A stretch of 64,000 nucleotides of DNA from Acetobacteraceae bacterium ESL0709 (GCA_029433415.1 JAQTIA010000003.1:186001-250000), one strand, 5' to 3'; counted from the stretch's first letter, positions 43,099 through 55,540 are shown. Numbers and translations are program-made. Notes: generated by a model from the letters alone, not told the origin.

Positions 43099-43331
43099 TG
43101 CCCATGTCAGCGGAAGAAATAGAGGGAATTATCCGTAAAGCTCTTCCTGACGCCCGGATTGAAATTCAGGATCTCGCTGGTGATGGGGACCATTATGCCT
43201 GTGAGGTCAGGAGTGAGGCTTTTCGGGGGCTTCCTATGGTCAAACAGCATAAGCTGGTTTATGACGCTTTTGGAAAACGTATGGGAACTGACCTTCATGC
43301 CTTGTCTGTGAAGACGAAGCTCCCCTCGTAA
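43098..43331 (+). CDS. BolA-family protein
   Basis: 77-residue class II KH-like fold protein. The family motif with its Cys/His ligands is present: DGDHYACEVRSEAFRGL, then MVKQHKLVYDAF and the C-terminal LHALSVKT. BolA proteins bind monothiol glutaredoxins through a shared Fe-S cluster, and a monothiol glutaredoxin gene follows 110 bases downstream, which supports a role in iron-sulfur handling. Coupled to purL by TAATG; a second in-frame ATG at 43104 is possible. Confidence 0.93.
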   Translation: MPMSAEEIEGIIRKALPDARIEIQDLAGDGDHYACEVRSEAFRGLPMVKQHKLVYDAFGKRMGTDLHALSVKTKLPS

Positions 43332-43442
43332 GGATTATATTTTCATAAGTTCAGGGGGTTGACGTTCTGTTCTGGCGTCCTATCTCCTGACACGGATTTT
43401 AGAGTGCTTTCGCGTAATGAAGCACGCAAGGATTAGACCGAA

Positions 43443-43778
43443 ATGCCTGAGACAGTTCTTCAAGATATCCAGAACATGATAAATGCCAACGATATCATGT
43501 TATTCATGAAAGGCGACAAGCTCTTTCCACAATGTGGATTTTCGGCGCGTGTTGTCCAGATTCTGAATCATGTTGGTGTTCCTTTCGAGACGTGTAATGT
43601 GCTGGAGGATCCTGCCATTCGTCAGGGGATTAAGGATTTCTCGCAATGGCCGACTGTTCCCCAGCTTTTTGTGAAGGGTGAGTTTATCGGTGGGTGCGAT
43701 ATCGTGACCGACATGTATCAGAGCGGTGAACTTGAGACGTTGCTGGTCGATAAAGGGCTTTTAAAAGGTCATTCGTGA
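43443..43778 (+). CDS. grxD: monothiol glutaredoxin, Grx4 type
   Basis: 111 residues with thioredoxin fold and the CGFS active site (FPQCGFSARVVQILN), the TVPQLF motif with cis-Pro and GGCDIVTDMY for glutathione. Members hold a [2Fe-2S] cluster between two monomers or with BolA and pass it on. The bolA gene is directly upstream. A terminator follows. Confidence 0.95.
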   Translation: MPETVLQDIQNMINANDIMLFMKGDKLFPQCGFSARVVQILNHVGVPFETCNVLEDPAIRQGIKDFSQWPTVPQLFVKGEFIGGCDIVTDMYQSGELETLLVDKGLLKGHS

Positions 43779-43796
43779 ACTTGATTTTACCTGCAA

Positions 43797-43820
43797 AGCG
43801 GTGGTAATCACCGCTTTTTT
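43797..43820 (+). terminator. Rho-independent terminator after grxD
   Basis: AGCGGTG (43797-43803) pairs with CACCGCT (43809-43815) around GTAAT, followed by six T. It ends the purB-to-grxD series. Confidence 0.92.
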
Positions 43821-43922
43821 ACAGGATTTTTATAATTTTATTTATTTTTTTGATATAAGTCCTGTTGTGTCACGAAGAAATTCTGTAAGTTCCATGCGGA
43901 TAGTGTTTAGGGAGTTTTGCTG

Positions 43923-44219
43923 ATGTCTTTTTTGCGCCTGTGGAAAGGGTTTGCTCTGGTTGGGGTTGTGAGTGCACCTTTACTTGTTGGAAGCTTTGCA
44001 AAAGCAGCTCCTCGTGAAATTACGGAATATGAAGCCCGCAAGCTGACCTTCGCTGCACTGACGGCAACTCCTGTGTTTCATCATTATCGTCCCCATAGTG
44101 CGAAAAGTTCTTATGCCATGGCAAGTCGCAAGACTCGTACAAGCACGGTAAGGACAGTAGCTTATCATGGCCATGTTGTGACGCGACACGTCCGTAACAG
44201 GCATCAGCGTCACGGTTAA
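43923..44219 (+). CDS. small secreted basic protein, unknown function
   Basis: 98 residues from the ATG at 43923, with AGGGAG eight bases upstream. A Sec signal peptide (LWKGFALVGVVSAPLLVGSF, cut near AKA) precedes a mature part rich in His, Arg, Tyr and Ser that ends HVVTRHVRNRHQRHG. No domain recognised. Composition recalls the basic tail of the lipoprotein at 1492, but the sequences do not align convincingly. A very strong hairpin follows the stop. Confidence 0.7.
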   Translation: MSFLRLWKGFALVGVVSAPLLVGSFAKAAPREITEYEARKLTFAALTATPVFHHYRPHSAKSSYAMASRKTRTSTVRTVAYHGHVVTRHVRNRHQRHG

Positions 44220-44242
44220 ACTTTTTAAATAGGAGGATGCTC

Positions 44243-47115
<2,873 letters not shown>

Positions 47116-47164
47116 AAAAAGATACTCCCCTTGTTTCGATAATGTAATAAATTAAGCGATATGT

Positions 47165-48610
47165 TCAGTTCTTGTCCATGCCCAACAGGCTTTTTTTCGA
47201 GCCATATAACGCATAGACGATCATGCCAATAGCCCACCAACCCAGTAATCTTATCCATGTTCCTCCATCCAGCGACACCATGACGGCTCCGCAGGACAGG
47301 ATACCAAGTATGGGGACGAGAAAGGTTCCGCCCGGGACACGGAACAGTCTGTCCAGATTGGGTTCCCTGTGGCGCAGGATTATGACCCCGCAACAAACCA
47401 CGATAAAGGCGAATAATGTTCCGATAGATGTCATATTGCCCAATGTGCTGATGGAGAATGTGCCCGCAAGCAGCCCGGCCATAAGGAAGCAGAGTATATG
47501 GGCATTCCATGGTGTGCGTGTCTTCTGGTTTACTTTACCGAAGAAAGGGGGCAGCAGACCATCCTGTGACATGGTCAGGGCAATGCGGCTCTGTCCTAGC
47601 AACATGCCATAAAGGACAGATATATATCCGAGTGTGACGCCGAGCTTAACCAGTGTGGCAAGCCAGGGCATGTGGACCATATCTATGGCAGTGGCAACAG
47701 GATTGGCGTCATTGACCATGGAACGATAATTGACAACGCCAACAAGTACAGCAGCGAAAGCGACATAGATCAGGGAACAGATCACCAGAGTGCCTATAAC
47801 TCCAATCGGAATATTACGTTGGGGATTTTTGGTGTCCGCTGTGGCGGAAGAAACGATATCAAATCCGAGATAGGCAAAAAACGCCATGCCTGCAGCCCGC
47901 ATGACGCCACTAAAACCGAAATGTCCGAATTCCCCTGTATTGGGGGGAATAAAAGGCTCATAATTATCATGCTGTATGTGTGGTAAACAGACCGTAATAA
48001 CACTGACAATGACGAACATTTTGATAATGACGACAACTATATTGATACGGCTTGATTCCGTCGTGCCACGCATAAGAAGGAGCGTGATGCAGAAAAGGAT
48101 AAGTAAGCTCGGGACATTGAACCATGCTTCTGTCTGGCTGCCATCAGGCATGGTAACTTGTGTGAAGGAGGGAGCTGTCAGGCGTGGATCAAGGACGATG
48201 CCCCAGCCTCGTAGCAGGGAAGCAAGGTAGCCCGACCAGCTTGAGGCGACGGCGGCGGCACCGACAGTATATTCCAGAACCAGATTCCAGCCGACAGACC
48301 AGGCGGCGACCTCTCCAATGGAGGAGTAGGTGTAGGAATAGGCAGAGCCCCCAGACGAAATGAGTCCGGCAAGCTCGGCATAGCAGAGTCCGGCAAAACC
48401 GCATGCAATGGGGGCGATAAGGAAAGAGAGAATAACCGCTGGTCCTGCATGTTGTCCTGCTGCAACACCTGTCAGTGAAAAGAGTCCGGAACCTACCGTA
48501 ATTCCCACGCCAAGAAGAATGAGATGCCAGGGGCCAAAAATCCGTTCTAAACCCGACTGATTCGCATTGTCATTATTAATTGGTTTCCTGCGCAGGAAAG
48601 CATGATTCAT
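47165..48610 (-). CDS. APC-family amino acid permease (copy 2)
   Basis: 481 residues with the same plan as its downstream neighbour: GVGITVGSGLFSLTGVAAG, FAGLCYAELAGLISSGGSAY, FFAYLGFDIVSSATADTKNP. The two proteins are alike along their full length, showing a tandem duplication that has diverged. Divergent from glyA with about 115 bases between. Helix 3 has Ser-Ser-Gly where the paralogue has Pro-Ile-Ala, a place that touches substrate in this family, so preferences may differ. Confidence 0.9.
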   Translation of the reverse strand: MNHAFLRRKPINNDNANQSGLERIFGPWHLILLGVGITVGSGLFSLTGVAAGQHAGPAVILSFLIAPIACGFAGLCYAELAGLISSGGSAYSYTYSSIGEVAAWSVGWNLVLEYTVGAAAVASSWSGYLASLLRGWGIVLDPRLTAPSFTQVTMPDGSQTEAWFNVPSLLILFCITLLLMRGTTESSRINIVVVIIKMFVIVSVITVCLPHIQHDNYEPFIPPNTGEFGHFGFSGVMRAAGMAFFAYLGFDIVSSATADTKNPQRNIPIGVIGTLVICSLIYVAFAAVLVGVVNYRSMVNDANPVATAIDMVHMPWLATLVKLGVTLGYISVLYGMLLGQSRIALTMSQDGLLPPFFGKVNQKTRTPWNAHILCFLMAGLLAGTFSISTLGNMTSIGTLFAFIVVCCGVIILRHREPNLDRLFRVPGGTFLVPILGILSCGAVMVSLDGGTWIRLLGWWAIGMIVYALYGSKKSLLGMDKN

Positions 48611-48725
48611 AAGGCGGTCCCCGAGATTTACGACAAAATGATAATCCTTTTCAGGAGAGAATAGACGGGCTTTGCGTCTGCGCCTATATAGGGGGAACTA
48701 CTTTTTCACGGAGACTACGACGATA

Positions 48726-50021
48726 ATGACTCAGCATGCCGGTCAATTCGACCTCAAATCGTTTTTTCACAACCCGCTTTCCGACAGGGATCCTGAAATC
48801 AATGCTCTGCTGGGAGCCGAATTAAAACGCCAGCAGGATGGGATTGAACTGATTGCTTCTGAGAATATGGCGTCTTTTGCCGTGATGGAAGCGCAGGGTT
48901 CTGTTCTGACCAATAAATATGCCGAAGGACTGCCTGGTCGTCGCTATTATGGTGGTTGCAGTGAGGTGGACAAGGTTGAGGAGATCGCCATTGCGCGTCT
49001 GAAAAAGCTTTTTGGGGCCGAATTTGCCAATGTACAGCCTCATAGCGGAGCCAATGCCAATCAGGCTGCTTTTATGGCGCTGGGCAAACCTGGGGATACC
49101 ATTCTCGGAATGAGTCTGGCAGCAGGTGGGCATCTGACGCATGGTGCTGCTCCCAATTATTCCGGCAAATGGTTCCATTCTGTCCAGTATGGCGTCCGGG
49201 GCGAAGATGGTCTTCTTGATTATGAAGAGATGGAACGTCTTGCACGTGAGCATAAGCCTACAATCATTGTGGCAGGCAGTTCGGCCTATCCTCGCGTCAT
49301 TGATTTCCCGCGCTTTCGCAAGATTGCTGATGAAGTTGGCGCTTATTTAATGGTTGATATGGCTCATTTTGCTGGTCTGGTTGCCGCTGGTCTTTATCCA
49401 AGCCCGGTACCCTATGCGGATATTACAACGACGACGACGCACAAGACATTGCGTGGACCTCGTGGTGGTGTGATCATGACCAATGATGCGGAGCTGGCCA
49501 AGAAGATCAATTCTGCTGTGTTTCCTGGATTGCAGGGTGGTCCACTGATGCATGTTATTGCGGCCAAAGCGGTCGCTTTTGGCGAGGCTCTTCATCCCAG
49601 TTTCAAGACATATCAGCAGAATGTGCTGAATAATGCACGCGCTTTGGGCGATGAGCTGAAAAAACTTGGCTTTGATATTGTCACAGGGGGGACAGATAGT
49701 CACCTCGTGCTTGTTGATCTGCGTCCCAAAAAGGTAACTGGCAAACAGGCGGAGGCTATGCTCGAAAAAGCGGGTATTACGGCCAATAAGAACGCAATTC
49801 CGTTTGATCCTGAAAAGCCGTTTGTAACGTCTGGCGTTCGTCTTGGCGCACCAGCAGCGACAGCACGCGGTTTTGGCGAGGCAGAGTTCCGTCAGGTTGC
49901 TAACATGATCAATGATGTGTTGAGTGCCGGTGAAAGTGATGAAGCGACGATTCAGCGTGTTCATCAGGACGTGATGGAGCTGTGTCGCCGCTTCCCGATC
50001 TATGATCGTGCTTGTGGTTGA
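48726..50021 (+). CDS. glyA: serine hydroxymethyltransferase
   Basis: PLP enzyme that interconverts serine and glycine and loads one-carbon units on tetrahydrofolate. The PLP Lys lies in [50 protein letters not shown] and [16 protein letters not shown] are intact. 431 residues from the ATG at 48726 ([14 protein letters not shown]); the frame is open further up without similarity. Glycine, formyl-THF and purine genes lie nearby but not in one operon. Confidence 0.97.
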   Translation: MTQHAGQFDLKSFFHNPLSDRDPEINALLGAELKRQQDGIELIASENMASFAVMEAQGSVLTNKYAEGLPGRRYYGGCSEVDKVEEIAIARLKKLFGAEFANVQPHSGANANQAAFMALGKPGDTILGMSLAAGGHLTHGAAPNYSGKWFHSVQYGVRGEDGLLDYEEMERLAREHKPTIIVAGSSAYPRVIDFPRFRKIADEVGAYLMVDMAHFAGLVAAGLYPSPVPYADITTTTTHKTLRGPRGGVIMTNDAELAKKINSAVFPGLQGGPLMHVIAAKAVAFGEALHPSFKTYQQNVLNNARALGDELKKLGFDIVTGGTDSHLVLVDLRPKKVTGKQAEAMLEKAGITANKNAIPFDPEKPFVTSGVRLGAPAATARGFGEAEFRQVANMINDVLSAGESDEATIQRVHQDVMELCRRFPIYDRACG

Positions 50022-50031
50022 AAATCAGGGT

Positions 50032-50067
50032 TTTCTGATACCGGGTGTTATTTCCCGGTATCAGAAA
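50032..50067. terminator. bidirectional terminator between glyA and the DEAD-box helicase
   Basis: TTTCTGATACCGGG (50032-50045) pairs perfectly with CCCGGTATCAGAAA (50054-50067), loop of eight bases. A 14-bp stem between two convergent stops, followed by T-rich DNA on the plus side. Confidence 0.85.
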
Positions 50068-50070
50068 TTC

Positions 50071-51261
50071 TTATTTATCCAGAGTTTCAGGCGTAATGAT
50101 ACGGATGCGATGGTGGATTGTCTGTTCAATCTCGCGCAAAAGCTGTCGTTCTGTGCCTGTAACCAGTGAAATGGCTTTGCCTTTTCGCCCTGCCCGGGCG
50201 GAACGCCCGATACGGTGAATATAGAGTTCCGGGCTCTTGGGCAGATCAACATTAATAACGAGAGAGAGTTCGTCCAGATCCAGCCCGCGCGCGGCTATGT
50301 CAGTGGTGACAAGACAACTCACTGTCCCGGTCTGAAGCTGTTCCAGGACTTTTGTACGGTCATTTTGTTTGAGATCGCTATGGAAGCTCGCGGCTTTGAA
50401 ACCCCATGAACGTATCTTTCGTGCCAGTTCATCGGCAGATTTTTTTGTGTTGACGAAAATTATGATCTGACCGCCGGGAGTATGGTGGCTGATAATTTTT
50501 CGGGTAAGGGCTTCCTTTTCGTCTTCATGAAGAAAGAGAGCCCGTTGCTGTAATCTTATGGGTGTTTTTGTTTCTTCCTCCAGATCAATGGCAACCGGAT
50601 TGCGTGTCACTTTTTTGGCGAAATGCCGTACAGTGTCAGGTAAGGTTGCTGAACAGAAAATTGTCTGGGGGTGCTCTCCGAGATAAGGAATAAGAGCGGT
50701 CATGCTCTGGGTAAATTCTTCATCAAGAAGGCGATCGGCTTCATCCAGTACCAGATAATCAATCTGGCTCAGGTCGAGCTCTCCTTTTTGTACGAAATCA
50801 AGAAGGCGCCCGTGAGTGGCTATGATGATATCCACACCCTCTTTCATGGAGTTCAGCTGTTGCTCCCTTGAGGTGCCTCCACACAGAACACGTGTTCTGA
50901 AACTGAGATCACGAGCCAGCTGACGGCAGATTCCGGCAGTCTGATGGGCCAGATCGCGTGTCGGTTCCAGAATGAGACAGGTGGGGGTATGATGGTAAAA
51001 CTCCCCCTCTTCCTGCTGTCTGTCCGCAAGTCTCTGGAGAGCTGCTAGCAGAAAGGTCGCTGTTTTTCCGCTTCCCGTCTGACTGGGAAGAAGAACGTCT
51101 TTCCCTTGTAACAAAGGGGGGATACCTTTTTGCTGTATGGGCGTGGGTTTGATGAAACCGAGTTTTTGTGTGGCACGGCATAATAGGGGATGCAGTCCGA
51201 GAGCGTCAAAACCATTCAGGGCTTCGTCGGAAGGGGATGGGAGGGAAGAATTTTGTGTCAT
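50071..51261 (-). CDS. DEAD-box ATP-dependent RNA helicase (RhlE-like)
   Basis: 396 residues from the ATG at 51261. Q motif and motif I (LPSQTGSGKTATFLLAAL), Ia PTRDLAHQ, motif II VLDEADRLLDEEF, motif III FCSATLP, then the second RecA domain with TDIAARGLDLDEL and motif VI HRIGRSARAGRKG. Such enzymes unwind short RNA duplexes in ribosome assembly or mRNA decay. The C-terminus is short, without a basic tail. The frame stays open for 51 codons further up, but the Q-motif-bearing start region fits the chosen ATG. Divergent from the ELM1-type gene with about 55 bases between. Confidence 0.92.
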   Translation of the reverse strand: MTQNSSLPSPSDEALNGFDALGLHPLLCRATQKLGFIKPTPIQQKGIPPLLQGKDVLLPSQTGSGKTATFLLAALQRLADRQQEEGEFYHHTPTCLILEPTRDLAHQTAGICRQLARDLSFRTRVLCGGTSREQQLNSMKEGVDIIIATHGRLLDFVQKGELDLSQIDYLVLDEADRLLDEEFTQSMTALIPYLGEHPQTIFCSATLPDTVRHFAKKVTRNPVAIDLEEETKTPIRLQQRALFLHEDEKEALTRKIISHHTPGGQIIIFVNTKKSADELARKIRSWGFKAASFHSDLKQNDRTKVLEQLQTGTVSCLVTTDIAARGLDLDELSLVINVDLPKSPELYIHRIGRSARAGRKGKAISLVTGTERQLLREIEQTIHHRIRIITPETLDK

Positions 51262-51315
51262 AAACCTGAAATTACACTTATGTCTGGCCTGTCTGAAATA
51301 GGGTCGTGATATAAA

Positions 51316-52260
51316 ATGCCGATTCATGCAACGCTTATCGCTGAAAATTATGCAGGACATCTTTCCCAGGGGAAAGGACTGGCTGAACGTGCGGGATTCA
51401 GCTGGGATTTCCAACCCGTTATTTTCAGGAAAAAAGGTCTGATTCCGCGACTTGTTTTTCGTTCCGGTTTTCAGACGCTGCGTCAGATAGAGCCTGTAAT
51501 CCTGACGCCACAGACAGAAATTATTATCAGTATGGCAGGCAAAGGCAGTCGTGTCGCGGCGCTTTTAGGAAAACGGTATAATCTCCCGGTCATACAGATA
51601 CAGGATCCTCGTATGTCGGTACGGGATTTTAGCCTTGTGATTGTCAATGAGCATGATCGCCTTCGGGGGGACAAAGTCGTGACCATTCGTACGGCCCTGC
51701 ATGGAGTGACAGAAGAAAAACTCTCTCAAGCGCGACAAAAATGGAAGCCCGTCATTCGTCAGACAAATAGGCGGATTCTGGGCGTTCTTCTGGGGGGCAC
51801 AAATGGTCGTTATGTTTTTGAGGAGCGGGAAGCCGCAAAGCTGTCAGAGCAAATCAGGGATTTTATAATCCTTCATCAGATGGAATGCATCATCACATCT
51901 TCAAGGAGGACATCAGAGAAGGCTCTTTTTCTCATGAAGACTTTTTTGCAGCCTTATGGCGTGCGTTTTCTGTCAGGGGAGGGAGAAGAAAATCCCTATC
52001 TGGGGATTTTGGCCTGCTCAGATTGTCTGGCAGTGACGGAAGACAGCGTTTCGATGATTTCCGAAGCTGTGGCAACATCCTGTCCGGTAGGGATTTTACC
52101 TCTTTCAGGACATTCAGGACGTCTCAGATCCTTCGTTGAAGGATTGCAAGAGGTGGGGCGCGTTGTCGCTTTTGACAAGAATATGCCTCTTTTGCCTATG
52201 GAAAAACTTGACGATACGCCTTTGGCGGTAGAGAGAATAAAACAGAAATTGAAGTGTTAA
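51316..52260 (+). CDS. ELM1/GtrOC1-type protein (DUF1022), putative glycosyltransferase fold
   Basis: 314 residues with the features of the mitochondrial-fission ELM1 family of alphaproteobacteria: NYAGHLSQGKGLAERAG at the start, ISMAGKGSRVAALLGKR, VIQIQDPRM, VLLGGTNGRY and VTEDSVSMISEAVATSCPVG. The fold resembles GT-B glycosyltransferases, and the latter block looks like the donor-binding site. Bacterial role is not established; envelope sugar transfer is a reasonable guess. The end overlaps the region just before the next gene, suggesting co-expression. Confidence 0.85.
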   Translation: MPIHATLIAENYAGHLSQGKGLAERAGFSWDFQPVIFRKKGLIPRLVFRSGFQTLRQIEPVILTPQTEIIISMAGKGSRVAALLGKRYNLPVIQIQDPRMSVRDFSLVIVNEHDRLRGDKVVTIRTALHGVTEEKLSQARQKWKPVIRQTNRRILGVLLGGTNGRYVFEEREAAKLSEQIRDFIILHQMECIITSSRRTSEKALFLMKTFLQPYGVRFLSGEGEENPYLGILACSDCLAVTEDSVSMISEAVATSCPVGILPLSGHSGRLRSFVEGLQEVGRVVAFDKNMPLLPMEKLDDTPLAVERIKQKLKC

Positions 52261-52271
52261 GAGAGTCTGGC

Positions 52272-54158
52272 ATGATTAATGTTTCGACATTTGGTCCCGA
52301 AGGCGGAAATGTACTTTACAAAGCCCTGTCACATCCTTTGGCTGTCGGACCTCTCGAGGCATTGCAGGAAAGCCTGAAAGGTCAGCCTGTTGCCGTCTAT
52401 GATCCCGATCATTACTTTGAAACCTTTATTGGGCTTTATCCTGACTTTGAGATCACGACCTTTCTGACTCATCAGACTGAAAAACTCGGTCAGCCAGCGC
52501 CTTTCGGCAAAACATGGCAGGCTCTGTTGGATTTGCCTGATTGTAAGGAAAAACACGTTCTGGTGCTTTCTTTCGAGAAGGCCAAAATGCAGCACAGGCT
52601 GAGTGACCTTCTGGGAGATCGTCAGCTTTATACGCTTGAGCCAGCCCGCCTACCGGAAAAGTTCCTTCAGGAGGGGCTGTTTTACCTTGATAAATGCAAT
52701 TTTGCGACTAATTTTGCATTCTTTCGAGATAATGACCAGTTCTCAACACGTCTGACAACGGCCAATTATTGGTCAAATTACGCCGCTCATAATGTTACGT
52801 ATTGGTTCCAGCTTTTTGGTGAGGCGGGGCAGGTTCTGGCGCAGTGGGAAGAACCGGTGGAGACGGCCGGGGCGAGCGTCATTGTCGATAGCCGAGCTAT
52901 ATGCAGGCGGTTTGGCCTTTCGTCCTTTACGGGGCAGCTTTTTGTGCATGTGATCGGAGCCAGGGGGCATGACGTCGTCAAATATGCCCTTGATACAATA
53001 GGCCATAATGGCAATCCCAGCCTGTCTGTAACGCATGATGCCAATGCCTGGCCTTCTGACCGTTTTGGTTCCCTACCGGCTCCGGCTGAAGATGAGACTT
53101 TACTGGTCTGGTTGCAGAACAGCCATGGCGTTGCGATCCCTGCCGGTTCGCTGGCTTTCAGGGTCATGGGTACAGATGACGAACGGATCTACGATCATGA
53201 GATGAATCCCTATGAAACAGTCGCTCTCGACTTGGGGAAACTCTTCCCTGATGTTCGCTGGCCGGCGCAGTTTGAAATGAGAGCTGGGAAGTATCTTGTA
53301 CGCCCTCGTTACGAAATCAGTGAAGGAAGGAGGACCCGCATCGCTCATTTAAATGTTATGCGTGCGGATCTAAGACCTGATGAAGCCCTGAGCCACCTTC
53401 ACCCATCATTAGGACGCGGCATCTTACTACCTTTCCCCATCCTGCCACCAGAACATTTTGAGACGTTCCTGCAACCTAATCCCATGTCGGAGACTGTCGA
53501 GACGCTTCCTTTACGGGTTGATCTTTTTGATCATCAGGGTCAGGCCATGGGATCGCATTTCCTTGGGAATTTGAAAAGGAATCATAAGGGTGCTGTCGCC
53601 ATTCATGATCTGGTTGCAGAAGCTGGGCATGGCGAACTTGTTTATGATTTCAGGGAAGGTGGCATCGCTGATGGATGGCTTCACGCCATGATGCGGTACC
53701 ATAATCGCTGTTCAGACCATAAGGCGGAAACGAGTTTTGGCGGGCACATTTTTAATACGCTTATGACATGGCGTAATGAACCGCAATCCTATTCAGGCCC
53801 GGCACCGGGCCTTACGACGAGGCTATTTCTCAAGCTTGGTCTGGTGGATGAGGGACGTCAGCTACGGACATTCTGCCAGCTTATCTATCCTTGTTCTGGC
53901 GAGAAGCGTCCTCCTTCAGTAACCGTTCTCTATCTTTATGCCAAAGATGGTTCTTACGTGACTGAGAAAACGGTCTCTATCAAGGCGTCTGGTTCCATGA
54001 TTATCTATCCGGATGCGGTTTTCTCGGAAGAAGAGTTGAAACAGGCTGGTCAAGAAGGGCATATCATTATCCGCGATCTGACTTGCCGCCTTTTCGGTTA
54101 TCATGGCGTAGAGAATGAGGAAGGCGGCTTCTCGCTTGATCATATGTTCGGTTTTTAA
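52272..54158 (+). CDS. large protein of unknown function, ELM1-linked
   Basis: 628 residues from the ATG at 52272 (AAGAGAG nine bases upstream); a GTG 18 bases earlier, overlapping the ELM1-type stop, is an alternative. No signal peptide, no transmembrane helix, and no family I recognise. It looks like a globular cytoplasmic protein with many aromatic residues. The first ~130 residues (YDPDHYFETFIGLYPDFEI and around) differ from the rest, which has repeated beta-type segments such as TLLVWLQNSHGVAIPAGSL. Its only clue is the tight link to the ELM1-type gene. A rod-like polysaccharide-related enzyme or carbohydrate-binding role would be guesswork. Confidence 0.75.
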   Translation: MINVSTFGPEGGNVLYKALSHPLAVGPLEALQESLKGQPVAVYDPDHYFETFIGLYPDFEITTFLTHQTEKLGQPAPFGKTWQALLDLPDCKEKHVLVLSFEKAKMQHRLSDLLGDRQLYTLEPARLPEKFLQEGLFYLDKCNFATNFAFFRDNDQFSTRLTTANYWSNYAAHNVTYWFQLFGEAGQVLAQWEEPVETAGASVIVDSRAICRRFGLSSFTGQLFVHVIGARGHDVVKYALDTIGHNGNPSLSVTHDANAWPSDRFGSLPAPAEDETLLVWLQNSHGVAIPAGSLAFRVMGTDDERIYDHEMNPYETVALDLGKLFPDVRWPAQFEMRAGKYLVRPRYEISEGRRTRIAHLNVMRADLRPDEALSHLHPSLGRGILLPFPILPPEHFETFLQPNPMSETVETLPLRVDLFDHQGQAMGSHFLGNLKRNHKGAVAIHDLVAEAGHGELVYDFREGGIADGWLHAMMRYHNRCSDHKAETSFGGHIFNTLMTWRNEPQSYSGPAPGLTTRLFLKLGLVDEGRQLRTFCQLIYPCSGEKRPPSVTVLYLYAKDGSYVTEKTVSIKASGSMIIYPDAVFSEEELKQAGQEGHIIIRDLTCRLFGYHGVENEEGGFSLDHMFGF

Positions 54159-54228
54159 GGCGTTTTATTAAATTTCCTCCTCTTGCCGTCCGGGGCGGAA
54201 CTTGCTAAAAGGTGCTTACTTTTGGAAA

Positions 54229-54303
54229 GGATGCGTAGCTCAGCGGTAGAGCACTGCCTTCACACGGCAGGGGTCACAGGTTCAATCCCTGTCGCATCCA
54301 CCA
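54229..54303 (+). tRNA. tRNA-Val (anticodon CAC)
   Basis: A complete cloverleaf: acceptor GGATGCG/CGCATCC, D arm around AGCTCAGCGGTAGAGC, anticodon stem CTGCC/GGCAG with loop TTCACAC giving anticodon CAC, variable GGGTC, T arm ACAGG/CCTGT with TTCAATC, then A and an encoded CCA. It reads GUG codons. The accessory genes begin directly after it; tRNA 3' ends are frequent integration sites, though I found no second copy of its 3' end in the window. Confidence 0.97.
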
Positions 54304-54378
54304 TTATTTTCCTTGTAAATGGCTGTTTGGTGCGGAAGAGGCCGGTTATTCCGGCCTAATGGCGCTCTCTTTCAGATT

Positions 54379-54711
54379 CTACGCTACCTTGCTTCCAAGT
54401 TCTGCGATACTCCTTTCGGTTTGGTCTGCTTTGCTTTCGGCGAAGATAAGGCGCTTTTTGATCAGGATTGTGTTCTTGTGCTGTTTGAGCCAGGTCTTCC
54501 AGAAGGTGGCGCTCACCTGCGTTGAGCCTGTGCAATGGGTTAGATTATGGTGTTCAGGCGTAAATCTTCTGTCAGTTCGGGCACCGTTGAGCATGACGCT
54601 CCGTATGACAGGTGCGGGAGAGGGCGCATCCTGATGTAATATGTCGCTTTCAGACAGTTGAAGTGTAATGTCGGAAACAAGGCGGCACAGGACGGTTACT
54701 GTTGAAGTCAT
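54379..54711 (-). CDS. hypothetical protein
   Basis: 110 residues, no known family. AGAGGA lies nine bases before the ATG. The sequence is polar and carries Cys, His and Arg residues (HQDAPSPAPVIRSVMLNG, PEHHNLTHCTGSTQ) with a basic C-terminal helix (WLKQHKNTILIKKR). It follows the 209-residue gene by 29 bases on the same strand, both facing away from the S24 repressor, as in the early region of a temperate element. Whether it is expressed is uncertain. Confidence 0.5.
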   Translation of the reverse strand: MTSTVTVLCRLVSDITLQLSESDILHQDAPSPAPVIRSVMLNGARTDRRFTPEHHNLTHCTGSTQVSATFWKTWLKQHKNTILIKKRLIFAESKADQTERSIAELGSKVA

Positions 54712-54740
54712 GTGATCAAATCCTCTGGTGATGTTCGGGA

Positions 54741-55370
54741 TTAAAGGCTCATTTCTTTTTGACGGCAGGCTGGGAACTTGCCTGTAATGACGTTTTTCTT
54801 CCGGTTGAAAACAGATACGGGGGTGCTGGGATGTGACTCGTCTTCTTCAGGAGGGTTAAATCCCAACGTGTAAATTTTAATCCTGTCGAATGTGTTCATC
54901 AGCTCAAGCTGGGCGATTTTATCGTAATAAGGCTGTGCATATTGTTCAGCCATGCTGAGGATGTCCGCGGGTGCGGGAAGAGTAGTGTATTGTGCGTAAC
55001 AGAGTCTTTGAAACGCGTCGCATAGTACATGGCCTGGTATGGCGGACAGTATTTTCACTGTGATGTCAATGCGTACAAAAAGTGCGCGACTGTCAGTGGG
55101 GTCGCGCACAATGCTGTTCAGGATTTCGAGGAGTTCCGTAACGAAATCTCTCAGACGCTGTGGAGATGGTGGTGCGAGATAACGGGCCTTCATGAGCTCG
55201 GCTATATGACGTGCTTCTTTAATAATGGAACGTGGGAGATAGGGGAGCTGTGAGGGAGAAAGGCTCTCGGACTGTTCCTGAAGGGCGTGTAGCAGGGCTG
55301 GGCTATAAATAATGTCGCTTTGGACGGTTTGTGTCGGAGGGCGATGATATGGGGTAACATTGCGGCTCAT
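54741..55370 (-). CDS. hypothetical protein divergent from the S24 repressor
   Basis: 209 residues, mostly alpha-helical by composition, no signal or membrane segment. It contains SPSQLPYLPRSIIKEARHIAE, a leucine-rich helix LRDFVTELLEILNSIV, and DILSMAEQYAQPYYDKIAQL. No named family recognised; phage replication-loader-type proteins sometimes look like this, but I have no motif to prove it. It is transcribed divergently from the repressor across a 161-base region with GTAAG-type inverted repeats, so it is probably the main target of that repressor. Confidence 0.6.
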   Translation of the reverse strand: MSRNVTPYHRPPTQTVQSDIIYSPALLHALQEQSESLSPSQLPYLPRSIIKEARHIAELMKARYLAPPSPQRLRDFVTELLEILNSIVRDPTDSRALFVRIDITVKILSAIPGHVLCDAFQRLCYAQYTTLPAPADILSMAEQYAQPYYDKIAQLELMNTFDRIKIYTLGFNPPEEDESHPSTPVSVFNRKKNVITGKFPACRQKEMSL

Positions 55371-55457
55371 AATGTGATTTTAATCCATTATCTAAATTTT
55401 AACTTATAACGACCGACAATCCTTGCTGTTTGTCGCAATATAGTTTATGAAAGCAAT

Positions 55458-55540
55458 GTAAGCATATACTACAATTTATGTAAAGTTATTCTTACGGTGT
55501 GTAGGTGATTTTTTTTCGATAGGGTGTAAGAATGACTTAC
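55458..55540. promoter_or_regulatory. candidate operators of the S24 repressor
   Basis: Three related sites lie in the divergent promoter region: GTAAGCATATACTAC at 55458, GTAAAGTTATTCTTAC at 55480, and GTAAGAATGACTTAC at 55526, the last spanning the repressor start codon. All begin with a GTAAG-like half site and the last two end in its complement CTTAC. The layout resembles the operator set of lambda-type switches. Spacing is not fully even, so the first site is the weakest. Confidence 0.5.

Noticed and set aside
54229-54303. A second attachment-site copy of the tRNA-Val 3' end within the window
   Set aside because: No repeat of the T-arm and acceptor sequence was found downstream, so an intact integrated element cannot be claimed.
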